Assembly: GCA_023386315.1 (NCBI GenBank)
Contig: JAEWJZ010000028.1
Coordinates: 124,001-188,000 of the forward strand
Reading direction: 5' to 3'
From: Bacillota bacterium
GTDB taxonomy: Bacteria > Bacillota > Clostridia > Lachnospirales > Lachnospiraceae
Length of the DNA stretch: 64,000 nucleotides
Positions 46,899-53,815 of the stretch are shown here, piece after piece. Positions within the stretch are counted from its first letter, which is position 1; each line of letters starts with the position of its first letter. The position numbers and the translations under genes are program-made. The notes under the pieces are model-generated. The model saw only the letters and a list, made by a program, of their open reading frames with translations. It was not told the origin of the DNA and made no database searches.

Positions 46899-46951
46899 AA
46901 GGAGTAAGAGGTTTGGTCGACCAGCAAAGATATCTTTACTCCTAAGTGTAT
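46899..46951 (+). promoter_or_regulatory. Structured leader/minicistron before the PP-loop gene
   Basis: It repeats AAAGGAGTAA and GAGGTTTGGTCGACCAG of 44047-44106. AGGAGTAA pairs perfectly with TTACTCCT (8 bp), trapping the ribosome site. TTG 46913 opens a 10-codon frame (MVDQQRYLYS) whose TAA abuts GTG 46946. Compared with the first copy, a T is missing so the MRFGRP-type ATG is lost. Confidence 0.6.
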
Positions 46952-47812
46952 ATGATAATACTTAGCTGCGGGGCAGGAATGCAGAGTACCGCACTTGCAC
47001 TTATATCATGTGCAAATAAATTGATACAAGAAGGCAAAGCAGATAAATTCAGTTTTACATATGAGGAACGTGTACCAATTTATGATGCAGTTATGTTCTG
47101 CGATCTGGGGCTAGAACCGATCTGGGTTTATAGTCAGGTGGAATTTATAAAAGAGGCGTGCAAATGGGCGGGAATACCATTCTACATACTAAAGAGCGAT
47201 CTGTATGAAGACTACAGCAAAAACTTTGGAAATTCTAGAGTGGTGTCAATACCATTCTGGAGTATAGACGAGAATGGTAAAAAGGGTAAAATGATGCGAA
47301 ATTGTACACTCGATTATAAAATTAACATCATGCAAAAATTTACAAGAGAACACCTTTTAGGCTATGCAAAAGGACAGCGGACTAAGCCAGAGGACATTAA
47401 ATCCCATGAAATGCACCTGGGGTTTAGTAAAGAAGAAGAACGCAGATGCAAAGAAAATCCGCATAAAATGTTTGTTAATAAGTTTCCCCTTTGCGATATG
47501 GGATTAACAAGGGCAGATAATTACGCCTACATCAAAGATGTATGGGGGTTGGAAACGAAAGCAAGTGCATGTTGTTTCTGCCCGTTTCACACAAATTACT
47601 TTTTTGACTACATCAAGAAAAATAACAAAGAGGAATATGAAAAAACCGTAGAATTTGACCAGATGCTTGAAGAACAGCAACCAAACACAAAGATCAGATC
47701 AGAACTTTTTATTAGCAAATCAAGGAAAAGAATTAAAGACTTGCTTACAGAAGAATGTAACGATAAAGAATGTTTTGTGTATAAGCAAGATCAAATATGG
47801 AATGGATTTTGA
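46946..47812 (+). CDS. PAPS-reductase/DndC-like PP-loop protein
   Basis: 288 aa from GTG 46946 (ATG 46952 possible). N-terminal PP-loop-type LSCGAGMQSTALAL, then RNCTLDYKINIMQ and ACCFCPFHTNYFFDY; the C...CxxC set and the CTxxxKI motif match the Fe-S ligands of DndC-like ATP pyrophosphatases of the PAPS reductase superfamily. A role in thiolation or other base/backbone modification is inferred. It is flanked by leader 46899 and the twin hairpins at 47831. Confidence 0.7.
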   Translation: MYMIILSCGAGMQSTALALISCANKLIQEGKADKFSFTYEERVPIYDAVMFCDLGLEPIWVYSQVEFIKEACKWAGIPFYILKSDLYEDYSKNFGNSRVVSIPFWSIDENGKKGKMMRNCTLDYKINIMQKFTREHLLGYAKGQRTKPEDIKSHEMHLGFSKEEERRCKENPHKMFVNKFPLCDMGLTRADNYAYIKDVWGLETKASACCFCPFHTNYFFDYIKKNNKEEYEKTVEFDQMLEEQQPNTKIRSELFISKSRKRIKDLLTEECNDKECFVYKQDQIWNGF

Positions 47813-47830
47813 CAAGTAAATTAGAATTTG

Positions 47831-47901
47831 CATGAGTAACCATATTGCCAACGTCGGCAAAATGGTATGAGTAACCATCACGGTGACTTCACCGCCATGG
47901 T
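47831..47901 (+). ncRNA. Tandem twin-hairpin RNA element
   Basis: ATGAGTAACCAT is repeated at 47832 and 47867 (35 bp apart). Each copy opens a hairpin closed by ACCAT/ATGGT: inner stems TTGCC/GGCAA (47839-47866) and CGGTGA/TCACCG (47874-47901). The inner stems differ while the outer stems and linker are conserved, which points to selected RNA structure. It is intergenic between the PP-loop gene and 47934. Confidence 0.6.
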
Positions 47902-47933
47902 AGAAAATAAGTGCATGAGAAAGAAGGTAAAAT

Positions 47934-48143
47934 ATGGCAAAAGCCTTTAAATGCGACATATGTGATAAATTGGTAGAAGATGCGTATTCCGTAAGCGGAA
48001 TTGATTTCTACCCGTGTGAAATGGCTGATATTACAGGAATCCAAAGAGACGAAACCAGAAGAAAAGAAGTAAAAGAAATCTGCGAGGATTGCCACAATGC
48101 AATAAAAGAAACCAGAGATAGACTGTATAGAGATAGTCACTAA
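47934..48143 (+). CDS. Small zinc-ribbon phage protein
   Basis: 69 aa. CDICDKLVEDAY ... ICEDCHNAI forms a four-Cys ribbon. AGAAGGT precedes the ATG. It may bind nucleic acid; unknown role. Confidence 0.65.
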   Translation: MAKAFKCDICDKLVEDAYSVSGIDFYPCEMADITGIQRDETRRKEVKEICEDCHNAIKETRDRLYRDSH

Positions 48144-48150
48144 AAATAAA

Positions 48151-48201
48151 GAAAGGGGACCGGAGCCTGCCCGGGCGAGAAGGATATCCTTGGCTCCTTT
48201 C
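48151..48201 (+). promoter_or_regulatory. Strong hairpin leader before the N4/N6 methylase
   Basis: GGAGCC (48162) pairs with GGCTCC (48192), extended by GAAA/TTTC and enclosing two palindromes, GCCCGGGC and AAGGATATCCTT. The AAAGGGG ribosome-like site lies in the 5' arm, 50 nt before ATG 48209; nothing closer resembles a ribosome site. Confidence 0.55.
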
Positions 48202-48208
48202 AAAAAAT

Positions 48209-49057
48209 ATGAAAACAGAATTATTCAATGATAATTTCCAGAATTATAAGAGGTATAACATACCGAAAGCACAGCTTGTAATAGCTGATATCCCGTACAA
48301 CATTGGAAATAACTTCTATGGCAGCAATCCCATGTGGTATAAAGGCGGGGATAGTAAGAACGGTGAAAGCAAATTAGCCGGGAAAGCGGCATTTAACACA
48401 GATTTCAATTTTAACATTGCTGAGTACTTCCATTTCTGCAATCGGTTATTGAAAAAGGAGCCTGCGAAAGCGGGGCAAAGAGGACGAAGTTCAGACGCAC
48501 CTTGCATGATTGTGTTCTGCGCATTTGAACAGATACAGACGGTATTACGATATGCGGAAAAGCATGGATTTAAGAACTACATACCATTGGTATTTATTAA
48601 AAATTATTCTCCACAGGTATTGAAAGCAAACATGAGAATTGTCGGGGCCACTGAATACGCATTACTGCTATATCGTGATAAGCTGCCTAAATTCCGCAAT
48701 GGTGCACAGCTTGACGAAGAAGGTAAAACAATCAGGGGAACCGGGCGCATGGTGTTTAACTGGTTTGAGTGGAAGCGGGATGGAAAAGATATTCCAAAAA
48801 TTCACCCGGCACAGAAGCCAGTCAATACATTAAAAGATTTAATCCAGGTGCTTACCGATTCTGGGGATGTCGTAATTGATCCATGCGCGGGCAGCGGAAC
48901 CACTTTAAGGGCTTGTATGGAACTGGGCCGCAATAGCTACGGGTTTGAAGTATCTAAGGAGTTTTATAAAAAGGCTACGGAAGAAATGCTTTTGTATGCT
49001 CCTGATCCGCAGATGGATATAACACAATTTCCTGAGTATATGCCAGAAAACGGCTGA
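48209..49057 (+). CDS. N4-cytosine/N6-adenine DNA methyltransferase
   Basis: 282 aa. Motif IV VIADIPYNIG (DIPY, variant of DPPY) occurs at about residue 30 and motif I VVIDPCAGSGTTLRACMELG near residue 225, i.e. beta-class order. HPAQKPVNTLKDLI precedes motif I as in that class. It would protect or mark phage DNA. No cognate endonuclease is next to it. Confidence 0.85.
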   Translation: MKTELFNDNFQNYKRYNIPKAQLVIADIPYNIGNNFYGSNPMWYKGGDSKNGESKLAGKAAFNTDFNFNIAEYFHFCNRLLKKEPAKAGQRGRSSDAPCMIVFCAFEQIQTVLRYAEKHGFKNYIPLVFIKNYSPQVLKANMRIVGATEYALLLYRDKLPKFRNGAQLDEEGKTIRGTGRMVFNWFEWKRDGKDIPKIHPAQKPVNTLKDLIQVLTDSGDVVIDPCAGSGTTLRACMELGRNSYGFEVSKEFYKKATEEMLLYAPDPQMDITQFPEYMPENG

Positions 49058-49083
49058 TCCAATAAATGACAGGAGGATACAAC

Positions 49084-49245
49084 ATGAAAGGATTCATGAA
49101 ACGATTATTCTGTAAGCATTGTTATAACGAGTTTGTTTCTAGCCACTTGGTAAATAGCGGAATAGATAAAGAAATAACCCGTAGATGCGGCAAGTGCGGA
49201 AAAGAAAGAACAGCCAATATAGACGGGTGGGGAAAGATCCGGTAA
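49084..49245 (+). CDS. 53-aa zinc-ribbon protein
   Basis: MKGFMKRLFCKHCYNEFVSS ... RRCGKCGKERTANIDGWGKI. Two CxxC pairs. AGGAGG precedes the start. A similar short Cys4 peptide is at 60277. Confidence 0.65.
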   Translation: MKGFMKRLFCKHCYNEFVSSHLVNSGIDKEITRRCGKCGKERTANIDGWGKIR

Positions 49246-49270
49246 ACGAATATTTAAAGGAGGAATCAAA

Positions 49271-49474
49271 TTGAAAAAGAAATTGTATGAAGCAGGAAGC
49301 GAAGTTATAAAAGTTGTCGGAATATATGTTAACTTAATGGTTTTATTGTATGCGGTAGGAACTGGATTGGCACAGCCAGAACTTGGAACAGGGTTGCTGG
49401 TAGTTGCCACATTCTTAAATATCATGTTCAACATTGCAAGAAAGGGGCGCGTACCATGGAAGAAAAGACAGTGA
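49271..49474 (+). CDS. Small two-helix membrane protein
   Basis: 67 aa with two hydrophobic stretches (VVGIYVNLMVLLYAVGTGLA; GTGLLVVATFLNIMFNIA) and a basic tail. TTG start with AAGGAGG upstream. Unknown. Confidence 0.6.
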   Translation: MKKKLYEAGSEVIKVVGIYVNLMVLLYAVGTGLAQPELGTGLLVVATFLNIMFNIARKGRVPWKKRQ

Positions 49475-49713
49475 GCGTTGCAGAAATGAAGCTGCAGCAC
49501 ATAGTTGAGGAAAGCAATTTCAACCGGAATGAAATGGATACCACGGCAGCGAAGCTTGATCAGGTAATGAGCATAATCGACAACCACATACAGAACCTTG
49601 ATGATACATTTATAAAGACCCATGATTCGAAGACAAAGGAAATAGCCTACCGTGTTGTGCAGGCAATGAGGAACATGAGGGAAGACATAGCAAAAGTAGT
49701 AAAGGAGGAATGA
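49456..49713 (+). CDS. Coiled-coil phage protein
   Basis: 85 aa, fully helical with heptads (AAKLDQVMSIIDNHIQNLDD). It overlaps both neighbours. Unknown. Confidence 0.6.
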   Translation: MEEKTVSVAEMKLQHIVEESNFNRNEMDTTAAKLDQVMSIIDNHIQNLDDTFIKTHDSKTKEIAYRVVQAMRNMREDIAKVVKEE

Positions 49714-49715
49714 GC

Positions 49716-50087
49716 ATGTTTGACAAAGAAACAATGACTTACGCCCGTATGGGACCACAACCAACAGAGGAAGAAGTAATGAGCGGTTTGAATTATGCGC
49801 TTTGCATGATCGAACTTACAAAATATAAAGTTGCGTTTGCCAGCAAAGAAACAATAGAAACAATCAAAGAAAAATCAAATGGGATTAGTCTTGAAAATAT
49901 CGTATTTGTGGAAGCACCTGTTAAACATAATACAATCTACGCTATAAACGACAATTCATTAAAATACACAATACTTTCAGAGAAAGGCTTAATCCAGAAA
50001 AATCCAGAAATGGAATCAAGAATGATTATTTGCGCAAGAGGAAACGGAAAGTCGCCATTCAGTTTTTATGAAGTAAAGGAGGAATGA
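49716..50087 (+). CDS. Phage protein, unknown
   Basis: 123 aa from ATG 49716 (AAGGAGG upstream; ATG 49710 is too close). Alpha/beta, with EEVMSGLNYALCMIELTKYK. Unknown. Confidence 0.55.
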   Translation: MFDKETMTYARMGPQPTEEEVMSGLNYALCMIELTKYKVAFASKETIETIKEKSNGISLENIVFVEAPVKHNTIYAINDNSLKYTILSEKGLIQKNPEMESRMIICARGNGKSPFSFYEVKEE

Positions 50088-50089
50088 GT

Positions 50090-50401
50090 ATGCCAACAGG
50101 CAAGTTATATGTGGTTTATGATAAGCAGGCCGGTGACTGTCGGATAGGCAGCTACACTTCCGAAGCAGCAGAAAAGTTATTAGGGATATCAAAATATAAG
50201 GTGTCTGTTTATGCAGATCAGCGAACAAGATACCAAGGAAGATACTTATTTGTCAAAGAAGAAGACGAAGTTTTAGGATTAAAATGGGACGCAGTCAGGT
50301 ACAAAATACTTGCGGAAGGGAGGAAAAAGCATGGAAATAAAAATCACAAAGAAGCTCCTGCAAGACTATATGAAGATGAAAAAAGAAATTCCAATCCTTG
50401 A
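50090..50401 (+). CDS. Phage protein, unknown
   Basis: 103 aa from ATG 50090, AAGGAGG upstream. Segment GSYTSEAAEKLLGISKYKVS resembles a helix-turn-helix; the C-terminus is basic and overlaps the next gene. Confidence 0.55.
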   Translation: MPTGKLYVVYDKQAGDCRIGSYTSEAAEKLLGISKYKVSVYADQRTRYQGRYLFVKEEDEVLGLKWDAVRYKILAEGRKKHGNKNHKEAPARLYEDEKRNSNP

Positions 50402-50744
50402 AGCAGAACTATGGGAAATGAAACATACAGATGCGGGTATAGGCAATGATACGGTATTCGATTACCGGGAAGGATACCCGAAGCCACAAAGCGTCATAGG
50501 ATTTGACTGGCCCTTATATGAACATAGGCAGAAAGTTCTTGACCGCAAGAAAGAGAAAGTGAAGTTCGTGGAGCAATGGATCAATTCGATAGATGATGGT
50601 CAGACACGATGTATATTCAAAATGCGGTACATGGAGGGAATGAACTGGATCAAGATTGCATCTAAAACTGGGTACAAAGGGAATTATGATTACCCAAGAA
50701 AATGCATCAGGGACGCTTACTTAAAAAAGATTGGAGCAATTTGA
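50331..50744 (+). CDS. DUF1492/ArpU-like late transcription regulator
   Basis: 137 aa from ATG 50331 (GGGAGGAAA upstream). The C-terminal SIDDGQTRCIFKMRYMEGMN-WIKIASKTGYKG is a sigma-70 region 4-like HTH, typical of the last early gene that switches on packaging genes. A promoter with three 9-bp repeats begins 8 nt after its stop and is its likely target. Confidence 0.8.
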   Translation: MEIKITKKLLQDYMKMKKEIPILEAELWEMKHTDAGIGNDTVFDYREGYPKPQSVIGFDWPLYEHRQKVLDRKKEKVKFVEQWINSIDDGQTRCIFKMRYMEGMNWIKIASKTGYKGNYDYPRKCIRDAYLKKIGAI

Positions 50745-50751
50745 AAATTGT

Positions 50752-50786
50752 CCGTTTTATCCGGTTTTTCCGTTTTATACTATAAT
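50752..50786 (+). promoter_or_regulatory. Late promoter with three 9-bp repeats
   Basis: CCGTTTTAT, CCGGTTTTT, CCGTTTTAT in direct tandem, then AC and TATAAT. There is no -35 consensus, as expected for an activator-dependent late promoter. Confidence 0.7.
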
Positions 50787-50792
50787 TAGGTC

Positions 50793-51101
50793 AAAAGGTA
50801 AGACCGAAAGACCTCCCACATAATTACTGTTTTTCCTTCTCCACCAAGGAAGCACATAGCACAAAAAGGTGCAAGTCTGACTTTCCCTTACCAGACTATA
50901 AACTCTAAGGCGTGCCGGGTAATCCGGCATAACGGAATATAGTTTAAGTAAAACACTCGGCCTTGTCCTTGGATTATCGGTGCGAACCCGGTTATTCCGT
51001 ATCAGCCAGAACTTCATATTGACACCTCCTTTGGGAAACACCTGTCTCGGATAACTCCTTGATGGGTGTTTTCTTTTGCGTAGAGAGAAAGGAATTGAGA
51101 C
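50793..51101 (+). ncRNA. Structured late-operon leader with tRNA-like fold
   Basis: About 309 nt without a rightward gene. It holds hairpins AGTCTG/CAGACT (50874-50897) and TGCCGG/CCGGCA (50913-50929), a degenerate tRNA-like fold (50933-51000), and then CACCTCCTTT (51022-51031), identical to the 16S rRNA anti-Shine-Dalgarno end. On the minus strand the last string is a perfect ribosome site for an 80-aa frame (50775-51017); I prefer the leader view. Confidence 0.5.
50933..51000 (+). ncRNA. Degenerate tRNA-like structure
   Basis: Acceptor CGGAATA/TATTCCG, TA, D stem GTTT/AAAC with a 5-nt loop, an imperfect anticodon stem CTCGG/CTTGG with loop CCTTGTC, and T arm ATCGG-TGCGAAC-CCGGT. The short D loop and mismatched anticodon stem argue against a functional tRNA; a tRNA mimic or pseudo-tRNA is more likely. 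Confidence 0.4.
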
Positions 51102-51452
51102 ATGGAAAATAGCAAAGACATGGTAAATTACCCATCACATTATGCTGACAGTTGCAGTATGGAATGTTTCGATGCAATGAAAATGGCATTTGGAATTGAT
51201 AATATGATTGCACATTGTAAGATAACCGCATTCAAATACTTGTGGAGACACAAGTACAAGAACGGCGAGGAAGATGTTAAAAAAGCACTGTGGTATATAG
51301 ACAGAGCAAACGAACTTGTAAGCCGAGAATATTCTGAATTAGCTGACGATCAATTACACGCCATTTATATGCAGGCAATTAAAGAACTGAAAATGTATGA
51401 GCAAAACAAGGACGATCCCGTTCACGATATGCCTGAAAATGTAGGAAAATAG
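51102..51452 (+). CDS. DUF3310 phage nucleotide-kinase-like protein
   Basis: 116 aa. VNYPSHYADSCSMECFDAMK and FKYLWRHKYKNGEEDVKKAL followed by WYIDR are the DUF3310 (SaV-like) signature, a small helical protein frequent near phage replication or packaging genes. Function unproven. AAAGGA is 8 nt upstream and complementary to the TCCTTT in the leader. Confidence 0.8.
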   Translation: MENSKDMVNYPSHYADSCSMECFDAMKMAFGIDNMIAHCKITAFKYLWRHKYKNGEEDVKKALWYIDRANELVSREYSELADDQLHAIYMQAIKELKMYEQNKDDPVHDMPENVGK

Positions 51453-51503
51453 ATAAAAAGCAGTACAATTCCGTTTAAATAGATAGATTGGAGGTATGAC
51501 CTT

Positions 51504-51770
51504 ATGAATCTGAACTTGATAATGAAGAAACTGCAAAGAGCAATCACAGGAAAAGGACTGGTAATTAAGATCAATACCAGTCAATTCTATTCAGAGGATC
51601 AGGGAAGAATCATTACAGTGTATCACATAGCAACTCCCACATGGCAGCATTGCAGAGACGGGACAATGAAGACGAAAGATTATGAGATATTGCGCACGGC
51701 ATCAGCAATTGATACAGTTTATTGCCTTGCGGATATTCATAAGGCGGTGAATGTATGGCAGATAAGCTGA
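51504..51770 (+). CDS. Phage protein, unknown
   Basis: 88 aa, GGAGGT upstream. Alpha/beta (KGLVIKINTSQFYSEDQGRI ... DTVYCLADIHKAVNVWQIS). Similar to small host-like DUFs upstream of terminase. It overlaps the terminase start. Confidence 0.6.
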   Translation: MNLNLIMKKLQRAITGKGLVIKINTSQFYSEDQGRIITVYHIATPTWQHCRDGTMKTKDYEILRTASAIDTVYCLADIHKAVNVWQIS

Positions 51771-53380
51771 CACCGAAGCAGAAAGCGTTCTGTGATGCGT
51801 ACATAGAAAATGGCGGGAATGCAACACAGGCAGCTATAAAGGCGGGGTATTCACAAAGGAGCGCAAGATCAACCGGACAACGAATGCTGACATTTGACGA
51901 TGTTTCAGCCTACATAGCCGAACGCCAGAAAGAGATAGACTCCACCCGCATATGCTCCATAAGAGAAATTCAGGAGTTCAGGACCCGTGTTCTCAGGGGC
52001 GAGGAAAAGGATCAGTTCGAACTTGACATTGCTGCAGCTGATAAATTAAAAGCCGCCAATGATTTGGAAAAGGCACTGAGAATCAAGGAAGCAGAGGAAG
52101 AGAAACAACGGGCCGCAGAAGCCGCCAGGAACGCCGGAATCTACCATATGGATCTTGACCTGATCAGCGATGCTTTACACCCCATGATTAGAAGCATAAG
52201 AAATAGAAACCACAAAGAATATATTGCAAAGGGCGGACGTGCATCTGCAAAGTCTACGGGGTTCGGTAGCGAGGGGATAGAGATCATAAAGAACTATCCA
52301 GACGTACATATCCTTGCAGTTAGAAAGGTAGCTGCCACTCTTAAAGATTCTGTGTATTCAAAATTTAAATGGGCGATAGAAAAGCAAGGGTTGGAAGATG
52401 AATTCCGTTGCTTGATATCTCCGTTGGAAATCATATATAAGCCTACCGGACAGAAAATATACTTCCGTGGGGCTGATGATCCATTAAAGATTAAATCCAT
52501 TGCCCCTGAATTTGGGTATATTGGGGCTGTATGGTTTGAAGAGTTAGACCAATTTTTAGGTGAAGATGAAGTCCGTAATATAGAACAGTCCGCTTTGCGT
52601 GGTGGTGATTTAGCATTGAAGTTTAAATCATTCAACCCACCGAAATCGGCTAATAACTGGGCGAATGAATATGTTGAAAAAATCAAGAATGAGCCAAATG
52701 TATTTATAAGTCATAGCACTTACTTAGACGTACCGAAAGAATGGGTAGGAGAAAGCTTCATCGAAGATGCTGAACGACTTAAACGAATGAATCCAGAAGC
52801 CTATGAACATGAGTACATGGGAATTCCAAACGGTAACGGCGGAAATGTATTTACCTATGTGGAAGAACGGACCATCACTGACGAAGAGATAGCAGCCATG
52901 GACACCATATATCAGGGAGTTGACTGGGGCTGGTATCCAGATCCATTTGCATTTATTAGAGCCTATTATAACCGTAGAGAGGAAACAATCTACCTTATTG
53001 ACGAATATGGCACAAACAAAGAAAGCAACCAATCAACAGCACAGTGGATTATTGATCATGGATACAATGACTACTTGATAACAGCTGATAGTGCAGAAAA
53101 GAAATCTGTATCAGACTTTAGGGATTGCGGAGTTCAAACACGTGCAGCTATTAAAGGGCCTGGAAGCGTTGAATACGGCATGAAATGGCTACAAGTCAGA
53201 AAGATCGTATATGACAACGCCAGAACACCAAAGGCTGGTAAAGAAATAAAGGAATATGAATACGCCAGAGACAAGAATGGAGAAATCGTATCTGGATTTG
53301 TAGATAAAAACAATCACTTTATTGATGCTCTGCGCTATGCGTTTGAGCCGATATCAGGAAGAAGGGGGAACAGCGCGTAA
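51755..53380 (+). CDS. Terminase small-large subunit fusion
   Basis: 541 aa. Residues 1-125 are a Terminase_2-type small subunit (KLTPKQKAFCDAYIENGGNA-TQAAIKAGYS, HTH) with a coiled linker. Residues 140-535 are a Terminase_3 large subunit: Walker A GGRASAKSTG, Walker B GAVWFEELDQF, and RNase H-like nuclease acids in GVDWGWYPDP, ITADSAEKKS and NHFIDALRYAF. It recognises, cuts and pumps phage DNA into proheads. No separate terS gene is present. Confidence 0.9.
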   Translation: MADKLTPKQKAFCDAYIENGGNATQAAIKAGYSQRSARSTGQRMLTFDDVSAYIAERQKEIDSTRICSIREIQEFRTRVLRGEEKDQFELDIAAADKLKAANDLEKALRIKEAEEEKQRAAEAARNAGIYHMDLDLISDALHPMIRSIRNRNHKEYIAKGGRASAKSTGFGSEGIEIIKNYPDVHILAVRKVAATLKDSVYSKFKWAIEKQGLEDEFRCLISPLEIIYKPTGQKIYFRGADDPLKIKSIAPEFGYIGAVWFEELDQFLGEDEVRNIEQSALRGGDLALKFKSFNPPKSANNWANEYVEKIKNEPNVFISHSTYLDVPKEWVGESFIEDAERLKRMNPEAYEHEYMGIPNGNGGNVFTYVEERTITDEEIAAMDTIYQGVDWGWYPDPFAFIRAYYNRREETIYLIDEYGTNKESNQSTAQWIIDHGYNDYLITADSAEKKSVSDFRDCGVQTRAAIKGPGSVEYGMKWLQVRKIVYDNARTPKAGKEIKEYEYARDKNGEIVSGFVDKNNHFIDALRYAFEPISGRRGNSA

Positions 53381-53811
53381 TGAAGATGACAGATAGAAGT
53401 TTTGCAATAAAGATAGATGACAAAGTTTTTACAGGTGGTGAAATATATGAAATGGAAATTGAGGGAACGAGCTTCAAGTTGTTTTGTGGGTGCGAAAGCG
53501 GAACAAAATATGAAATCACAGGCAATTTAAAAAACCTCGAATTTCTGAGCATTCCAAATACTTTAGAACGCATCATTGACAAAGACAAGACACCAAGCAC
53601 TTACAAACAGTTTACAAACCACCAATATTGCAAAGCCGGTGACGAGCCTAAGAGTGATGCTGAAATGGTGTCACAACTTCCTAATAAAACAGAGAAATCA
53701 ACTGAGGGATTCATTGAAGAAATGCTACATAAAGTTGTTTTAGAAGCACAAGCGGCAGACCAGAGATATCTTGCCAAACTTATAGTGGATATAACACGGT
53801 CAGGCGGGTGA
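53380..53811 (+). CDS. Phage protein between terminase and portal
   Basis: 143 aa, starting on the terminase stop (GTAATGA). The N-terminal half is beta-rich (GGEIYEMEIEGTSFKLFCGC), the C-terminal half helical. Unknown; position suggests a packaging or head role. Confidence 0.55.
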   Translation: MKMTDRSFAIKIDDKVFTGGEIYEMEIEGTSFKLFCGCESGTKYEITGNLKNLEFLSIPNTLERIIDKDKTPSTYKQFTNHQYCKAGDEPKSDAEMVSQLPNKTEKSTEGFIEEMLHKVVLEAQAADQRYLAKLIVDITRSGG

Positions 53812-53815
53812 TTAA

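Noticed and set aside
47934..48228. Leftward frames in the modification block (47720-48228)
   Set aside because: Shadows opposite well-packed rightward genes; no promoters or ribosome sites.
50933..51000. Functional tRNA (Gln or Thr type)
   Set aside because: D loop of five bases, base 33 not U in the best fold, and a mismatched anticodon stem; kept only as a tRNA-like structure.
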